Below, in pieces: positions 7,388-15,127 of a stretch of 50,968 nt of DNA. The position numbers were made by a program, and so were the translations under genes. The notes under the pieces were generated by a model. That model saw nothing but the letters and a program-made list of their open reading frames with translations. It was not told the DNA's origin and did no database searches. Source of the stretch: Rivularia sp. MS3 (GTDB lineage: Bacteria; Cyanobacteriota; Cyanobacteriia; Cyanobacteriales; Nostocaceae); contig JAHCMI010000068.1 of the NCBI GenBank assembly GCA_019192545.1, positions 1 to 50,968 of the forward strand, read 5' to 3'. The first letter of the stretch is position 1. The number at the start of each line of letters is the position of its first letter.

Positions 7388-8803
7388 ATGAACAACAAAA
7401 TAGGCATTATTATTGCTTTCATATTTTTTTCACTATCATTTACCTTCGTAGGAATTTTATCCGCCAAACATAAGACAAACACTACTGAAGATTATTTGTT
7501 GGCGAGTCGGAATGTAAACCCTTGGTTGACTGCTTTATCGGCAATGTCTACCGGGCAAAGCGGCTTTTTGTTTACTGGACAAGTTGGTTATGCTTATCTC
7601 AATGGAATTTCTGCTATTTGGCTGGTAATTTGCTGGGCGATCGGCGATTATCTTGCTTGGTGGTGGGTGTTTAGAAAATTACGAGTTGTTTCTGAGGATA
7701 CTAATTCAGAAACGGTTTCGGCTTTTCTAAGTCAAGAAAAAAGTGGTTTCCCTTGGATTAAATCAATAACAGCTTTAATTATTGTTGGTTTTCTAGGTTC
7801 TTACGCTGCGGCACAGTTGGTAGCAAGTAGCAAGACGCTGCATACGGTATTTGGTTGGAATTATTCCTTGGGTGCAATTGTTGGTGCGGTAATTGTGGTG
7901 ATTTACTGCTTTTCTGGAGGAATTCGTGCCGATATTTGGACGGATGCAGTTCAGTCTGTGGTAATGATTGTGTCTTTGATTGTGCTATTGGTAACGCTGA
8001 TTTCTCATAGTGGCGGCATCGATAATATTTGGACGCAATTACAAGCGATTGATTCCAACTTAGTTGAAGTGTTTCCTTCTAATTTAGCTTGGGGTTTTAC
8101 TGCCTTTTTTGTCGGTTGGTTAGCGGCTGGGTTTGGCGCTATCGGACAGCCTCACATTTTAACTAGGGCAATGGCGATAGATTCGGCAGACAATATTGGA
8201 TTTGCCCGTAATCTTAAAACTGCGTGCGGTTTAGTAGCTTCTTCGAGTGCTATTGTTATCGGGCTTGCAGCTAGAGTGTTATTACCGCAACTGGCAACAG
8301 GAGGCGATCCAGAATTAGCGCTGCTATACTTATCTGCGGACTTACTGCCACCTGTTTTAGTAGGATTAATGCTAGCGGGTTTATTTGCGGCGATTGTTTC
8401 CACTGCTGATTCTCAAATCCTTTGTTGTTCGGCGGCACTAACCCAAGATATCTTTCCCGGAATTGCTAAATCTCGTAAATTAGCAATGTTAGGTACTTTA
8501 ACCGTTACCGCAGTTGTTTTAATCATTGCTTTATCTGACAATCAAAGCGTTTTCTCTTTAACTATCTTTGCTTGGTCGGTATTAGCTGCGGGATTGGGGC
8601 CATTATTGGTAATTCGGGCTTGGCAAAAACCAGTTGATACTCCTTTAGCTCTGGCAATGATATTCGCTGGAACTGCGACTGCGTTGATTTGGAATTTGGG
8701 TTTAAAACTATCGAGCGCACTTTATGAAGTTTTACCCGGTATGGCTGCTGGTTTTTTAGTTTATGCTTTAGCTCGGTTGTTTTATCGGAAATTGAGAAGA
8801 TAA
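7388..8803 (+). CDS. Sodium:solute symporter (SSS family, PutP-like)
   Basis: 471 residues, almost all hydrophobic, with about 12-13 predicted transmembrane helices. The N-terminus has the SSS family arrangement: 'LASRNVNPWLTALSAMSTGQSGFLFTG' covers TM1-2 with the unwound Na+/substrate site. 'FSGGIRADIWTDAVQSVVMI' (about 178-197) is the very conserved GG-x-x-A-V-x-x-D/Q-x-x-Q segment, and 'GQPHILTRAMAIDS' is the 'P-x-I-x-x-R' loop. This points to Na+-coupled uptake of a small organic solute at the plasma membrane; proline is the closest guess by overall pattern but is not proven. Diverged direct repeats flank the gene (6905-7031, 8833-8957), so it may have moved as a unit. Confidence 0.85.
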   Translation: MNNKIGIIIAFIFFSLSFTFVGILSAKHKTNTTEDYLLASRNVNPWLTALSAMSTGQSGFLFTGQVGYAYLNGISAIWLVICWAIGDYLAWWWVFRKLRVVSEDTNSETVSAFLSQEKSGFPWIKSITALIIVGFLGSYAAAQLVASSKTLHTVFGWNYSLGAIVGAVIVVIYCFSGGIRADIWTDAVQSVVMIVSLIVLLVTLISHSGGIDNIWTQLQAIDSNLVEVFPSNLAWGFTAFFVGWLAAGFGAIGQPHILTRAMAIDSADNIGFARNLKTACGLVASSSAIVIGLAARVLLPQLATGGDPELALLYLSADLLPPVLVGLMLAGLFAAIVSTADSQILCCSAALTQDIFPGIAKSRKLAMLGTLTVTAVVLIIALSDNQSVFSLTIFAWSVLAAGLGPLLVIRAWQKPVDTPLALAMIFAGTATALIWNLGLKLSSALYEVLPGMAAGFLVYALARLFYRKLRR

Positions 8804-8832
8804 CTAATTCTTTTCTAATAATATTAACTACT

Positions 8833-8957
8833 GGTAGGTTGGGTTAGACGCACAACAATATTTAATGATTAACTCACTAACTTAAATTGCGTCGTAACCC
8901 AACAAAGCGTTTTATGATTCGATCTGAAATTATCCAACATACATTTTTGAATGAAGC
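8833..8957 (+). repeat. Diverged direct repeat, copy B
   Basis: Counterpart of 6905-7031. Its right end lies a few bases from the point where the PemK/MazF toxin reading frame is lost (about 8969), so its arrival may have removed the rest of the toxin gene. Confidence 0.6.
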
Positions 8958-8968
8958 GTCTTGTTTTG

Positions 8969-9053
8969 TATAGATGGACGTTTTTTAGTAGTAGTTTGAT
9001 CTGTGAAGGGGAAAGGTACTAAAACAACATCGCGCCTCTTTATAATTGGTCAT
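8969..9053 (-). pseudogene. Remnant of a PemK/MazF-family toxin gene
   Basis: Read on the minus strand, an ATG at 9053 overlaps the end of the antitoxin gene (M-T-N-Y-K). One base out of frame it continues as 'RRDVVLVPFPFTDQTTTKKRPSI', the characteristic start of PemK/MazF endoribonucleases (usually R-G-D-V-V-L-V-P-F-P-F-T-D). Sequence similarity then stops and the dispersed repeat 8833-8957 begins. About 25 of the usual 110 or so residues remain, with a frameshift, so the toxin is dead. Confidence 0.75.
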
Positions 9054-9249
9054 ATTCCGCGTCTTCAGGATTATCCCAAATTTTTTGCAGCGTTGGTTCG
9101 GAAAGCTTTGTCGCAGCTAGGGTAAGGTTATAATCTTCATTTTGCCCAGATAAGGAATCAATAAAGTTTTCAACTAACACCACTTGTTCGGGAACTAGCT
9201 GACGTATTTTTTCGATTAGTCTTTGTTCTGATATTTTGTCGGCTTGCAT
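9040..9249 (-). CDS. Antitoxin-like protein, orphaned partner of a PemK/MazF toxin
   Basis: 69 residues. The N-terminal helical half ('LIEKIRQLVPEQVVLVENFIDSL') resembles DUF2281-type antitoxins. The C-terminus ends 'LQKIWDNPEDAEYDQL', a tail very common in cyanobacterial antitoxins of PemK/MazF pairs, where it would wrap the toxin. The frame is intact with an ATG start. The cognate toxin is only a stub overlapping its 3' end (8969-9053). The gene lies downstream of miaB on the same strand, separated by a 10-bp hairpin (9274-9294). If expressed it could neutralise related toxins elsewhere in the genome; that is inference. Confidence 0.75.
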   Translation of the reverse strand: MQADKISEQRLIEKIRQLVPEQVVLVENFIDSLSGQNEDYNLTLAATKLSEPTLQKIWDNPEDAEYDQL

Positions 9250-9273
9250 TGTTTATATCCTCAAATTGTAAGG

Positions 9274-9294
9274 AGACGTTGCACTGCAACGTCT
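9274..9294. repeat. Hairpin repeat agacgttgca/tgcaacgtct
   Basis: A 10-bp perfect inverted repeat with a single-base centre between miaB and the antitoxin gene. There is no U-tract on either side, so it is not a terminator. It is of the 'gtagagacg' cyanobacterial hairpin type also seen at 33461-33492. Confidence 0.6.
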
Positions 9295-9315
9295 TTACAT
9301 CATTATTATTATCAA

Positions 9316-10677
9316 TCAAACACCAACAACTTCCCGCACTTCCACAACTTCCCCTGTTAAACTAAACGGACGCACGACAGTAATTTTCACCTTAACTATC
9401 TTCCCTTTTAACTCCTTAATATCACCGGTAAAGAAGGTAAGACGATTTCCCCTTGTTCTTCCCATTACCTGATTTTTATCTTTAGGATTCTCATCTTCTA
9501 CTAAAACCTCCTCAATACGCCCCATATAACGTTGCGATCGCTCGGCTGCTTTTGTACCTACAAGATGATTCAACCGTTGCAATCTATCGCTTTTAACTTC
9601 TTCACTCAATTGCTCGCCCATTTCTGCCGCAGGGGTATTTGGACGTGGGGAATATGCTGCTGTATTCAACAAATCAAAACCGATATCTTCTGTTAGTTCC
9701 ATTGTCTTCTGAAACTGTTTTTCGGTTTCTCCAGGGAAAGCTACGATTGCATCGGCACTAATTGACGCATCTGGCATATATTCGCGAACTTTATTGATAA
9801 TTCGACGATATTTTTCATGGGTATAGCCACGCGCCATGCGTTTCAAAATTTCGTTATCTCCCGATTGGAAAGGTATATGAAAATGCTCGCAAACTTTGGG
9901 TAATTCGGCGCAAGCTTTAATTAATCTTTCCGTGAAATAACGGGGATGAGAAGTTGCAAATCTAATTCTTTCAATACCGGGTACGTCGTGGACGTAATAC
10001 AATAAATCCGTCAAAGTGTTCTGACGACGACCTTCTGGCGTAATTCCTGGTAAATCTCTGCCGTATGCGTCAATATTTTGACCGAGTAAAGTAACTTCCT
10101 TATAACCCTGTCTTCCTAACTCTTCCATTTCAGCACGAATCGCTTCCGGTGTCCGCGACTGCTCTACACCACGCACTCCAGGAACCACGCAATAAGTACA
10201 GCGTTCGTTGCAACCGTAAATCACATTTACCCAAGCCGTTACTTTACTATCACGGCGCGGCTTGGTGATATCCTCCATAATATGCACTGGCTCGGTTGCT
10301 ACTACTTGAGAACCACCGTAAACTTCATGCAGTAAATCTTTTAAACGATTGGCATGTTGCGGCCCCATTACCAAATCTAATTCGGGAACTCTTCTTAATA
10401 AAGTTTCTCCTTCCTGCTGCGCGACACAACCGGCGATAACCAAAGTCAAATCCGGTTTTTCACGTTTGCGTTTTGCCTGTCTGCCAAGATAAGAATATAC
10501 CTTCTGTTCCGCATTATCCCGAATAGAGCAAGTATTGCAAATAACTATATCTGCATCGTTTTGGTCTTCCGACCACTCAAAGCCCATATCTTCTAAGATG
10601 CCAGCCATGCGCTCTGAGTCGGCTTTGTTCATCTGGCAACCGAAGGTAATAATGTGGTACTGGCGTTTGGTGGTCAT
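9316..10677 (-). CDS. miaB: tRNA-2-methylthio-N6-dimethylallyladenosine synthase
   Basis: 453 residues from the ATG at 10677; an upstream in-frame ATG (10725) adds 16 residues not typical of the family. It is a radical-SAM methylthiotransferase that adds the ms2 group to i6A37 in tRNAs reading UNN codons, using two Fe-S clusters. Visible: the N-terminal UPF0004 domain starting '[18 protein letters not shown]' with cluster cysteines in 'ICNTCSIRD' and 'IAGCVAQQ'; the radical-SAM triad in '[11 protein letters not shown]' (CxxxCxxC); 'GQNIDAYG'; and a C-terminal TRAM domain (about 385-450). All cysteines are present. The gene is divergent from the small membrane protein at 10817. Confidence 0.95.
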   Translation of the reverse strand: MTTKRQYHIITFGCQMNKADSERMAGILEDMGFEWSEDQNDADIVICNTCSIRDNAEQKVYSYLGRQAKRKREKPDLTLVIAGCVAQQEGETLLRRVPELDLVMGPQHANRLKDLLHEVYGGSQVVATEPVHIMEDITKPRRDSKVTAWVNVIYGCNERCTYCVVPGVRGVEQSRTPEAIRAEMEELGRQGYKEVTLLGQNIDAYGRDLPGITPEGRRQNTLTDLLYYVHDVPGIERIRFATSHPRYFTERLIKACAELPKVCEHFHIPFQSGDNEILKRMARGYTHEKYRRIINKVREYMPDASISADAIVAFPGETEKQFQKTMELTEDIGFDLLNTAAYSPRPNTPAAEMGEQLSEEVKSDRLQRLNHLVGTKAAERSQRYMGRIEEVLVEDENPKDKNQVMGRTRGNRLTFFTGDIKELKGKIVKVKITVVRPFSLTGEVVEVREVVGV

Positions 10678-10816
10678 TGGTAATTTTTCGTTGGGGAATG
10701 TAGTATTTATTAGTTTCATTATCAATTTTACATAAAATTGTTCTATTAAATATTGCCGCTATATTTATATAAATTAAAATACTCTCAATAAATAAAATTA
10801 TCTGTCTTCCAAAAAT

Positions 10817-11026
10817 ATGTACAAATTATTAGCCCCTATACTGTTCGTATTAATCGGCTTATTCTCAGTTACAGCTAGCTATTTTAACTGGGATTGGTAC
10901 TTTAACAATTATCGCGCTCGCTTTCTAGTTAAAATAATTGGTCGTCGCGGCGCACGAATATTTTACACGTTTTTAGGTTTGTTCCTCGTTGGTTTGGGAT
11001 TATCCATTTTACTAGGCAATATATAA
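10817..11026 (+). CDS. Small two-TM membrane protein (immunity 17-like)
   Basis: 69 residues. TM1 is at about 4-22 ('LLAPILFVLIGLFSVTASY') and TM2 at about 48-67 ('FYTFLGLFLVGLGLSILLG'), with a basic, aromatic loop between ('NWDWYFNNYRARFLVKIIGRRGARI'). This pattern, NWDWFFN...GRxGARIFY...G, matches small proteins labelled immunity-17 (Imm17) family, which in other genomes may guard against polymorphic toxins. No toxin gene is adjacent here, so the family name should not be read as function. It is followed 86 bases later by the RNA ligase gene on the same strand. Confidence 0.6.
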   Translation: MYKLLAPILFVLIGLFSVTASYFNWDWYFNNYRARFLVKIIGRRGARIFYTFLGLFLVGLGLSILLGNI

Positions 11027-11112
11027 AGTTGATTTTATATATACTACAATAAATTACAAACAAAGTATGTAGTCAGCGATTTATCGCTAATTATCGTTAA
11101 ATTACTATAAGA

Positions 11113-12201
11113 ATGGATATCGAATACATAGCTTATGAGAAGATACCCGAAAATCCCAATCGATGGAATTTAACAGAGTCAGATTACCGAAATTTTAACA
11201 AAAGTGATTGGGTAGTAACAGAAAAGATTCATGGTGCTAATTTTGGTATTGTCACGGATGGTTTAGAGGTTAAATTTGCTAAAAGAAAGCAATTTTTGGA
11301 TTCCGGTGAAGATTTTTTCGGTTATCAGTTGTTGCAAAATCAATTAATTATCAAAACTAAAGAAATATTTAAAATTTTACAAGCTGAAAAAACAAGCTTA
11401 CAGAAAATATATATTTATGGAGAATTATTTGGGGGAGAATATCCCCATCCGGAAGTAACTCCTGTTAGTGGAGTACAAGCAATACAAACAGGAGTCTACT
11501 ATTCTCCGAATATTGAATATTATGCTTTTGATATTGGCATTGTAGAAAATACCAATAACGATGAGAAAATTTATTTGGATTATGACATTGCGCTGCAACT
11601 ATTTGAAAAAGTAGGAATGATGGCTGCAAAGCCTTTGTTTATAGGTAAATACGAAGAAGCAACGGCATATAATATTGAATTTGAGTCTACAATTCCCCAA
11701 AGTTTGGGTTTACCGCAGCTACAGCAGAAAAATAAAGCGGAAGGAATTGTAATTAAGCCAGTTAAATCATTTTATATAGAAACTCGTAAAGGTAGAATTC
11801 GTCCGATTATTAAATATAAAATACCGGAGTTCGCAGAAGATAGTCGCTATCATCAAGCACAAAAATGGAATTATCAAAATACGTTTAACCAAAATCAACA
11901 TCAAAATCAAGAATTAAGCTTTGAAGATGAACTATGTCAGGAAATGCTTGCTTTGGTGACTGCAACAAGGTTAGATAATGTCATTTCCAAATTCGGAAGA
12001 GTTACAGAGAGAGATAGAGAAAAGCAACAGCAAATAGTTTATTTATTAGAAAAAGATGTTTTAGAAAGCTTTTACGAAGAATATAAAAGTATTTTTAAAG
12101 CTTTATCTTTAGAAATTCAGAAAGATATGATGTACGATTTACATCAAGCCTCGCAAAGGTTGGTGAATAGCTATTTGAGCGCCAAAAATAATTGGCGCTA
12201 A
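11113..12201 (+). CDS. Rnl2-type RNA ligase
   Basis: 362 residues. It has the covalent nucleotidyltransferase motifs in order: motif I 'TEKIHGANF' with the AMP-accepting Lys38; 'YGELFGG' at 102-108; 'YAFDIGI' at 137-143; motif IV 'EGIVIKP' at 210-216; motif V 'IIKYK' at 232-236. The K-I-H-G-A-N form of motif I is typical of the T4 Rnl2 branch (including trypanosome editing ligases), which seals nicked duplex RNA using ATP. About 120 residues follow motif V, a helical C-terminal domain as in Rnl2. It should act in cytoplasmic RNA repair. No RtcA/RtcB, kinase-phosphatase or toxin gene is adjacent. It ends 18 bases from the convergent carotenoid oxygenase. The gene is somewhat AT-richer than its neighbours, a weak hint of transfer. 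Confidence 0.85.
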   Translation: MDIEYIAYEKIPENPNRWNLTESDYRNFNKSDWVVTEKIHGANFGIVTDGLEVKFAKRKQFLDSGEDFFGYQLLQNQLIIKTKEIFKILQAEKTSLQKIYIYGELFGGEYPHPEVTPVSGVQAIQTGVYYSPNIEYYAFDIGIVENTNNDEKIYLDYDIALQLFEKVGMMAAKPLFIGKYEEATAYNIEFESTIPQSLGLPQLQQKNKAEGIVIKPVKSFYIETRKGRIRPIIKYKIPEFAEDSRYHQAQKWNYQNTFNQNQHQNQELSFEDELCQEMLALVTATRLDNVISKFGRVTERDREKQQQIVYLLEKDVLESFYEEYKSIFKALSLEIQKDMMYDLHQASQRLVNSYLSAKNNWR

Positions 12202-12219
12202 AGCGCAACTACGAACAAT

Positions 12220-13656
12220 CTACGCATTCTTCCAAGTACCGTGAAAACCTGGAGGAATTACACTTGGTAAACTCAATTTACAAACGGGTTTTTTATCTAA
12301 ATTATCCGCATCAAATATCCACAATTCGCTACTGTCAGAATTACCATTGTAAACAACCGTCAAAATAAAATCCTGCGCGTAGATGGGTTCGGAAGGATAA
12401 AGATTTTCGCCAAAGTTTGCTTCGGTAATAGTATCAGTTTGATGGTCAAAGCAAGCAATACTATTTAATATTTCCTTACTAATATCAGTACCTTGCTTAA
12501 CTGTAGAAAGATAGGTATATCGAGAAGGTTTTCCCACGTTTTGCTGCGGTACGATAGGAAATTCGCAATGTCTATCGAATAATGTTTCTATATTGCTAAC
12601 TTTACCAGTCTGCGGATTTAAAATTACTCGCGCTAACTTACTTTTTGAAGCAGTATGAGTTTCACCAGTGGGAACTTCTTTAAGAAATTGATTGGTTTGA
12701 AAATCTTCATAACTTGCAATATCAATAATTGCAGCACCGCTATTATCTATAAAACCATTAGAAAAATGCCATTGAAACCAAGGCTCAGTCTCGCTACGAC
12801 TGACAATATTTAAATCGCGATCGCAAACTATAATTTGAGTACCTTTACTTGGCTGCCATTCTAACGCATCGCTATAGCAACTCAATCCTATTGCTGGCAT
12901 TAATAAATTTAACCGCACTGGGGAAACAAAAAATATTAAATATTCTCCAGCCAAAACAAAATCATGCACTAAAGGTACACCATCTAATTTATGTGCAGCT
13001 TTCTTAATAATTCTTCCAGTAGCATCGCTTTTATAAATATTAAGAGTTGCATTTACACTAACTGAGATACCAAAATTAAAAATTTCTCCCGTTTCAGAAT
13101 CAACTTTTGGATGTGCCGAATAAGCTAACCCAGCATCCAATCCTTCTAAATTATCCTTTCCTAAAGTTTCGAGGTTTTGTAAATCAAGTTTATGCGGATT
13201 ATCACCTTCCCATAAAGCTAAAAGTTTATCCGGTAAAGCTAAAACTGAAGTATTCGCAACATTTTTAATCGGTTTAAACCACTGATTCCAAACTGCACCC
13301 GGTGCTGTCATCCCATAATTACCGTAAAGCAATTTTCCTGCACTCGCTTCTTCTTTGAATCCCTCAGTTTGAACATAACGATAAACTGCTGAAGCATTAC
13401 CCCTTTTTATTGCCCCTTCTGAAGGCAGATTTGAATTAAAATGCACCGCAAGAATTGCACCATCACCATCAAACCAATGCCCTACAGAAATACCACCACG
13501 TTCTAATCTCCCCGGCCCGTTGCGGTAAAGAGTACCATTTAAACTTAGGGGAATTTCACCTTCAATTATTGAAAGAGGAGTTAAAGGAAATTCCGTTGCA
13601 GGTTTTTCAAAAGCTTTAGCCCAGGCTTGTTTCGAGGATTTTTCAACTGTTTGCAT
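12220..13656 (-). CDS. Carotenoid (apocarotenoid) cleavage oxygenase
   Basis: 478 residues, the normal length for the RPE65/CCD family. It is a non-haem Fe(II) dioxygenase with a seven-bladed propeller that cleaves a carotenoid or apocarotenoid double bond with O2, giving for example retinal. The four iron-binding His can be placed: His182 ('SAHPKVD'), His231 ('LVHDFVL'), His297 ('FQWHFSNG') and His472 ('FHGTW' at the C-terminus). The N-terminal family signature 'LYRNGPGRLERGG...HWFDGDG' is present. It most resembles cyanobacterial apocarotenoid-15,15'-oxygenases; exact regiospecificity cannot be read from sequence. Monocistronic and convergent with the RNA ligase gene. Confidence 0.9.
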   Translation of the reverse strand: MQTVEKSSKQAWAKAFEKPATEFPLTPLSIIEGEIPLSLNGTLYRNGPGRLERGGISVGHWFDGDGAILAVHFNSNLPSEGAIKRGNASAVYRYVQTEGFKEEASAGKLLYGNYGMTAPGAVWNQWFKPIKNVANTSVLALPDKLLALWEGDNPHKLDLQNLETLGKDNLEGLDAGLAYSAHPKVDSETGEIFNFGISVSVNATLNIYKSDATGRIIKKAAHKLDGVPLVHDFVLAGEYLIFFVSPVRLNLLMPAIGLSCYSDALEWQPSKGTQIIVCDRDLNIVSRSETEPWFQWHFSNGFIDNSGAAIIDIASYEDFQTNQFLKEVPTGETHTASKSKLARVILNPQTGKVSNIETLFDRHCEFPIVPQQNVGKPSRYTYLSTVKQGTDISKEILNSIACFDHQTDTITEANFGENLYPSEPIYAQDFILTVVYNGNSDSSELWIFDADNLDKKPVCKLSLPSVIPPGFHGTWKNA

Positions 13657-13740
13657 TGTAAATTAACTTTAAGCACTTATAAAATAATTTTAATCTTTAT
13701 TTGTTCTTATTTACAGATTAAAAAATCTATATCTCTCTAC

Positions 13741-13777
13741 CTCTTACCTCCGTGTTCTCCGCGTCTCTGCGGTTTTT
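13741..13777. repeat. Dispersed 'ctctgcggtt' repeat
   Basis: Forward copy (gcgtctctgcggttttttat), similar to 24190-24238 and the reverse of 4118-4152. It lies in the divergent promoter region of the carotenoid oxygenase and the 13813 gene. Confidence 0.6.
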
Positions 13778-13812
13778 TATAATCTTTAATTTCACAATCA
13801 AAACAAACTAAT

Positions 13813-14415
13813 ATGAGCATAGATTATTGGTGGTTTTTTATTCACCTTTCTGACGACGAAGAAACCAAGATTCTGCCGTTTTATCAAGATGCTTTGCAAA
13901 AAGCTGTCTTATCGGATAGTTCAAAAGACATTTTGCAACAGTGGCGAGATAATCACGAAACCTTTATATTTACAAATGATGATTGGGTTTTATTTTACAA
14001 TCAATTTATTTCGTCTTTTATAGTTCCTAGCTTTCAAAATTTTGGCGAACAACTTATTTCCGAAAAACTAGTTCCAGGATGGCAACTCAATGAAAATAAC
14101 TATTTAGATCTCATATCAGTTAATAGATGCTCTCCAATAGCTGCATTATTTTACGCATTAAAACCCGAACTCGCAGATAGAATTCCGGGTTTTATGGGAA
14201 ATATGTTTATTCGTCAAAATGAAATTAAGCAAACTTTGAAATTAGTTGAAGAGATATTCAGTAAAACCGATTATCAAACCTTAAATTTTCAGGCAAGTAG
14301 CTTAATTATGGGTAGCGATGATGCTTCTGATGTATTAAATGCATTGCCGAAAGCTCTTGCAAGTGCAAATGAAAAAGGTTGCGGCTTGTTAACTTTCGCA
14401 ACGTATCCTTGGTAA
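13813..14415 (+). CDS. Hypothetical protein, about 200 residues
   Basis: I do not recognise the family. The protein is acidic, soluble and rich in aromatic residues (starts MSIDYWWFFIHLSDDEE), with no signal peptide, TM helix or catalytic motif visible. The middle part looks alpha-helical; the C-terminus 'EKGCGLLTFATYPW' is short and hydrophobic. It begins with an ATG and has cyanobacterial codon use like its neighbours, and the frame stays open over the whole length with no competing frame, so it is very probably real. It stands alone between the carotenoid oxygenase (divergent) and a MITE copy. Confidence 0.65.
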   Translation: MSIDYWWFFIHLSDDEETKILPFYQDALQKAVLSDSSKDILQQWRDNHETFIFTNDDWVLFYNQFISSFIVPSFQNFGEQLISEKLVPGWQLNENNYLDLISVNRCSPIAALFYALKPELADRIPGFMGNMFIRQNEIKQTLKLVEEIFSKTDYQTLNFQASSLIMGSDDASDVLNALPKALASANEKGCGLLTFATYPW

Positions 14416-14473
14416 TTAATAAACTGACTATTGTCTAAATCTACAAATCAATTGCTCGCGGGATAACTGTATC

Positions 14474-14599
14474 AGGAATGGCCGCAATTGTCACAACACT
14501 CGGTTGGTGCGTGACACTGAAAACATTGTTACTACGTTCAACATTAATCAAAGTGTCACAGCACCCTACACAAAAAATGTGCCGGTTGCGGCCATTCCT
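14474..14599 (-). mobile_element. MITE copy 2 (126 bp)
   Basis: Same element as copy 1 in the opposite orientation. The ends aggaatggccgcaa / ttgcggccattcct are intact, and the interior (gtgtcacagcaccctac, ttggtgcgtgacact) matches copy 1 reversed. No coding capacity. Confidence 0.85.
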
Positions 14600-14791
14600 A
14601 TGTATTAACAACGGAGAAAATTCTTCTGGTGTTAATGCTAGTAATGAAAAATAGCTGAAAAGCCACAGATATCAAACTTTTTACTTCTTACTTCCGCGAA
14701 GCGGTACTAGGCTGTTAGCGGAGCATGTCCGCAAGGACATAAGCTGGTTAATGGTAATTATTACAGTTTTAAGAACTTTAAGAATACATAC

Positions 14792-14820
14792 AAAAAAACC
14801 TCGGGTCTCAATCCGAGGTT
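14792..14820 (-). terminator. Terminator-like hairpin, minus strand
   Basis: Stem aacctcgg/ccgaggtt (14797-14804 and 14813-14820) with an 8-nt loop. Read on the minus strand it is followed by a run of U (the a-run 14792-14798). It is 290 bases beyond the stop of the 15107-16753 hydrolase, the only minus-strand gene that could use it. Confidence 0.7.
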
Positions 14821-15043
14821 AGTAGAAGAAAACCAAATGTCTACCGTTGTTAAAGATATTAAAAATTTCAATTCACATCAAAGCCATATCAACCAAGCTT
14901 TGGTTTTGTGAACTTATGTAAATAATCTTAATGAAATCATTACAAAATGTCAATCAGCCTTGACACTGATTTTTTTTGTATATATTGAACAAAACTTAAG
15001 TATATTACGCAGTTTAGGGAAGAGGGGGAAGAAAAAATATTAT

Positions 15044-15127
15044 TAACTCCTAACTCTTAACTGCTCACTGTTCACTGTTCACTGTTCACTGCTCACTGTT
15101 AACTGCTCACTGCTCACTGATAACTGT
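15044..15127. repeat. STRR, heptamer (ttcactg)n
   Basis: About eleven imperfect heptamers (ttcactg, ctcactg, ttaactg). The array runs into the coding end of the hydrolase: the last codons and the TGA stop (15107-15109) are made of repeat units. Confidence 0.9.

Larger units (their letters stand above)
14416..15106. other. 690-base intergenic region: MITE, terminator-like hairpin, STRR
   Basis: Holds MITE copy 2 (14474-14599), a hairpin with 'gtccgcaaggac' (near 14729), the minus-strand terminator 14792-14820, an aaccaaagcttggtt-type palindrome near 14892-14906, a short stem plus T-run (aatcag/ctgatt, about 14953-14978) and STRR 15044-15127. No ORF is called. A small RNA between 14820 and 14980 is possible but unsupported. 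Confidence 0.5.

Noticed and set aside
9274-9294. Hairpin considered as miaB terminator
   Set aside because: No U-run on the minus strand after the stem; the hairpin also belongs to a dispersed type.
15044-15127. Heptamer array considered as a CRISPR array
   Set aside because: The 7-bp unit is directly repeated without spacers, so it is an STRR.
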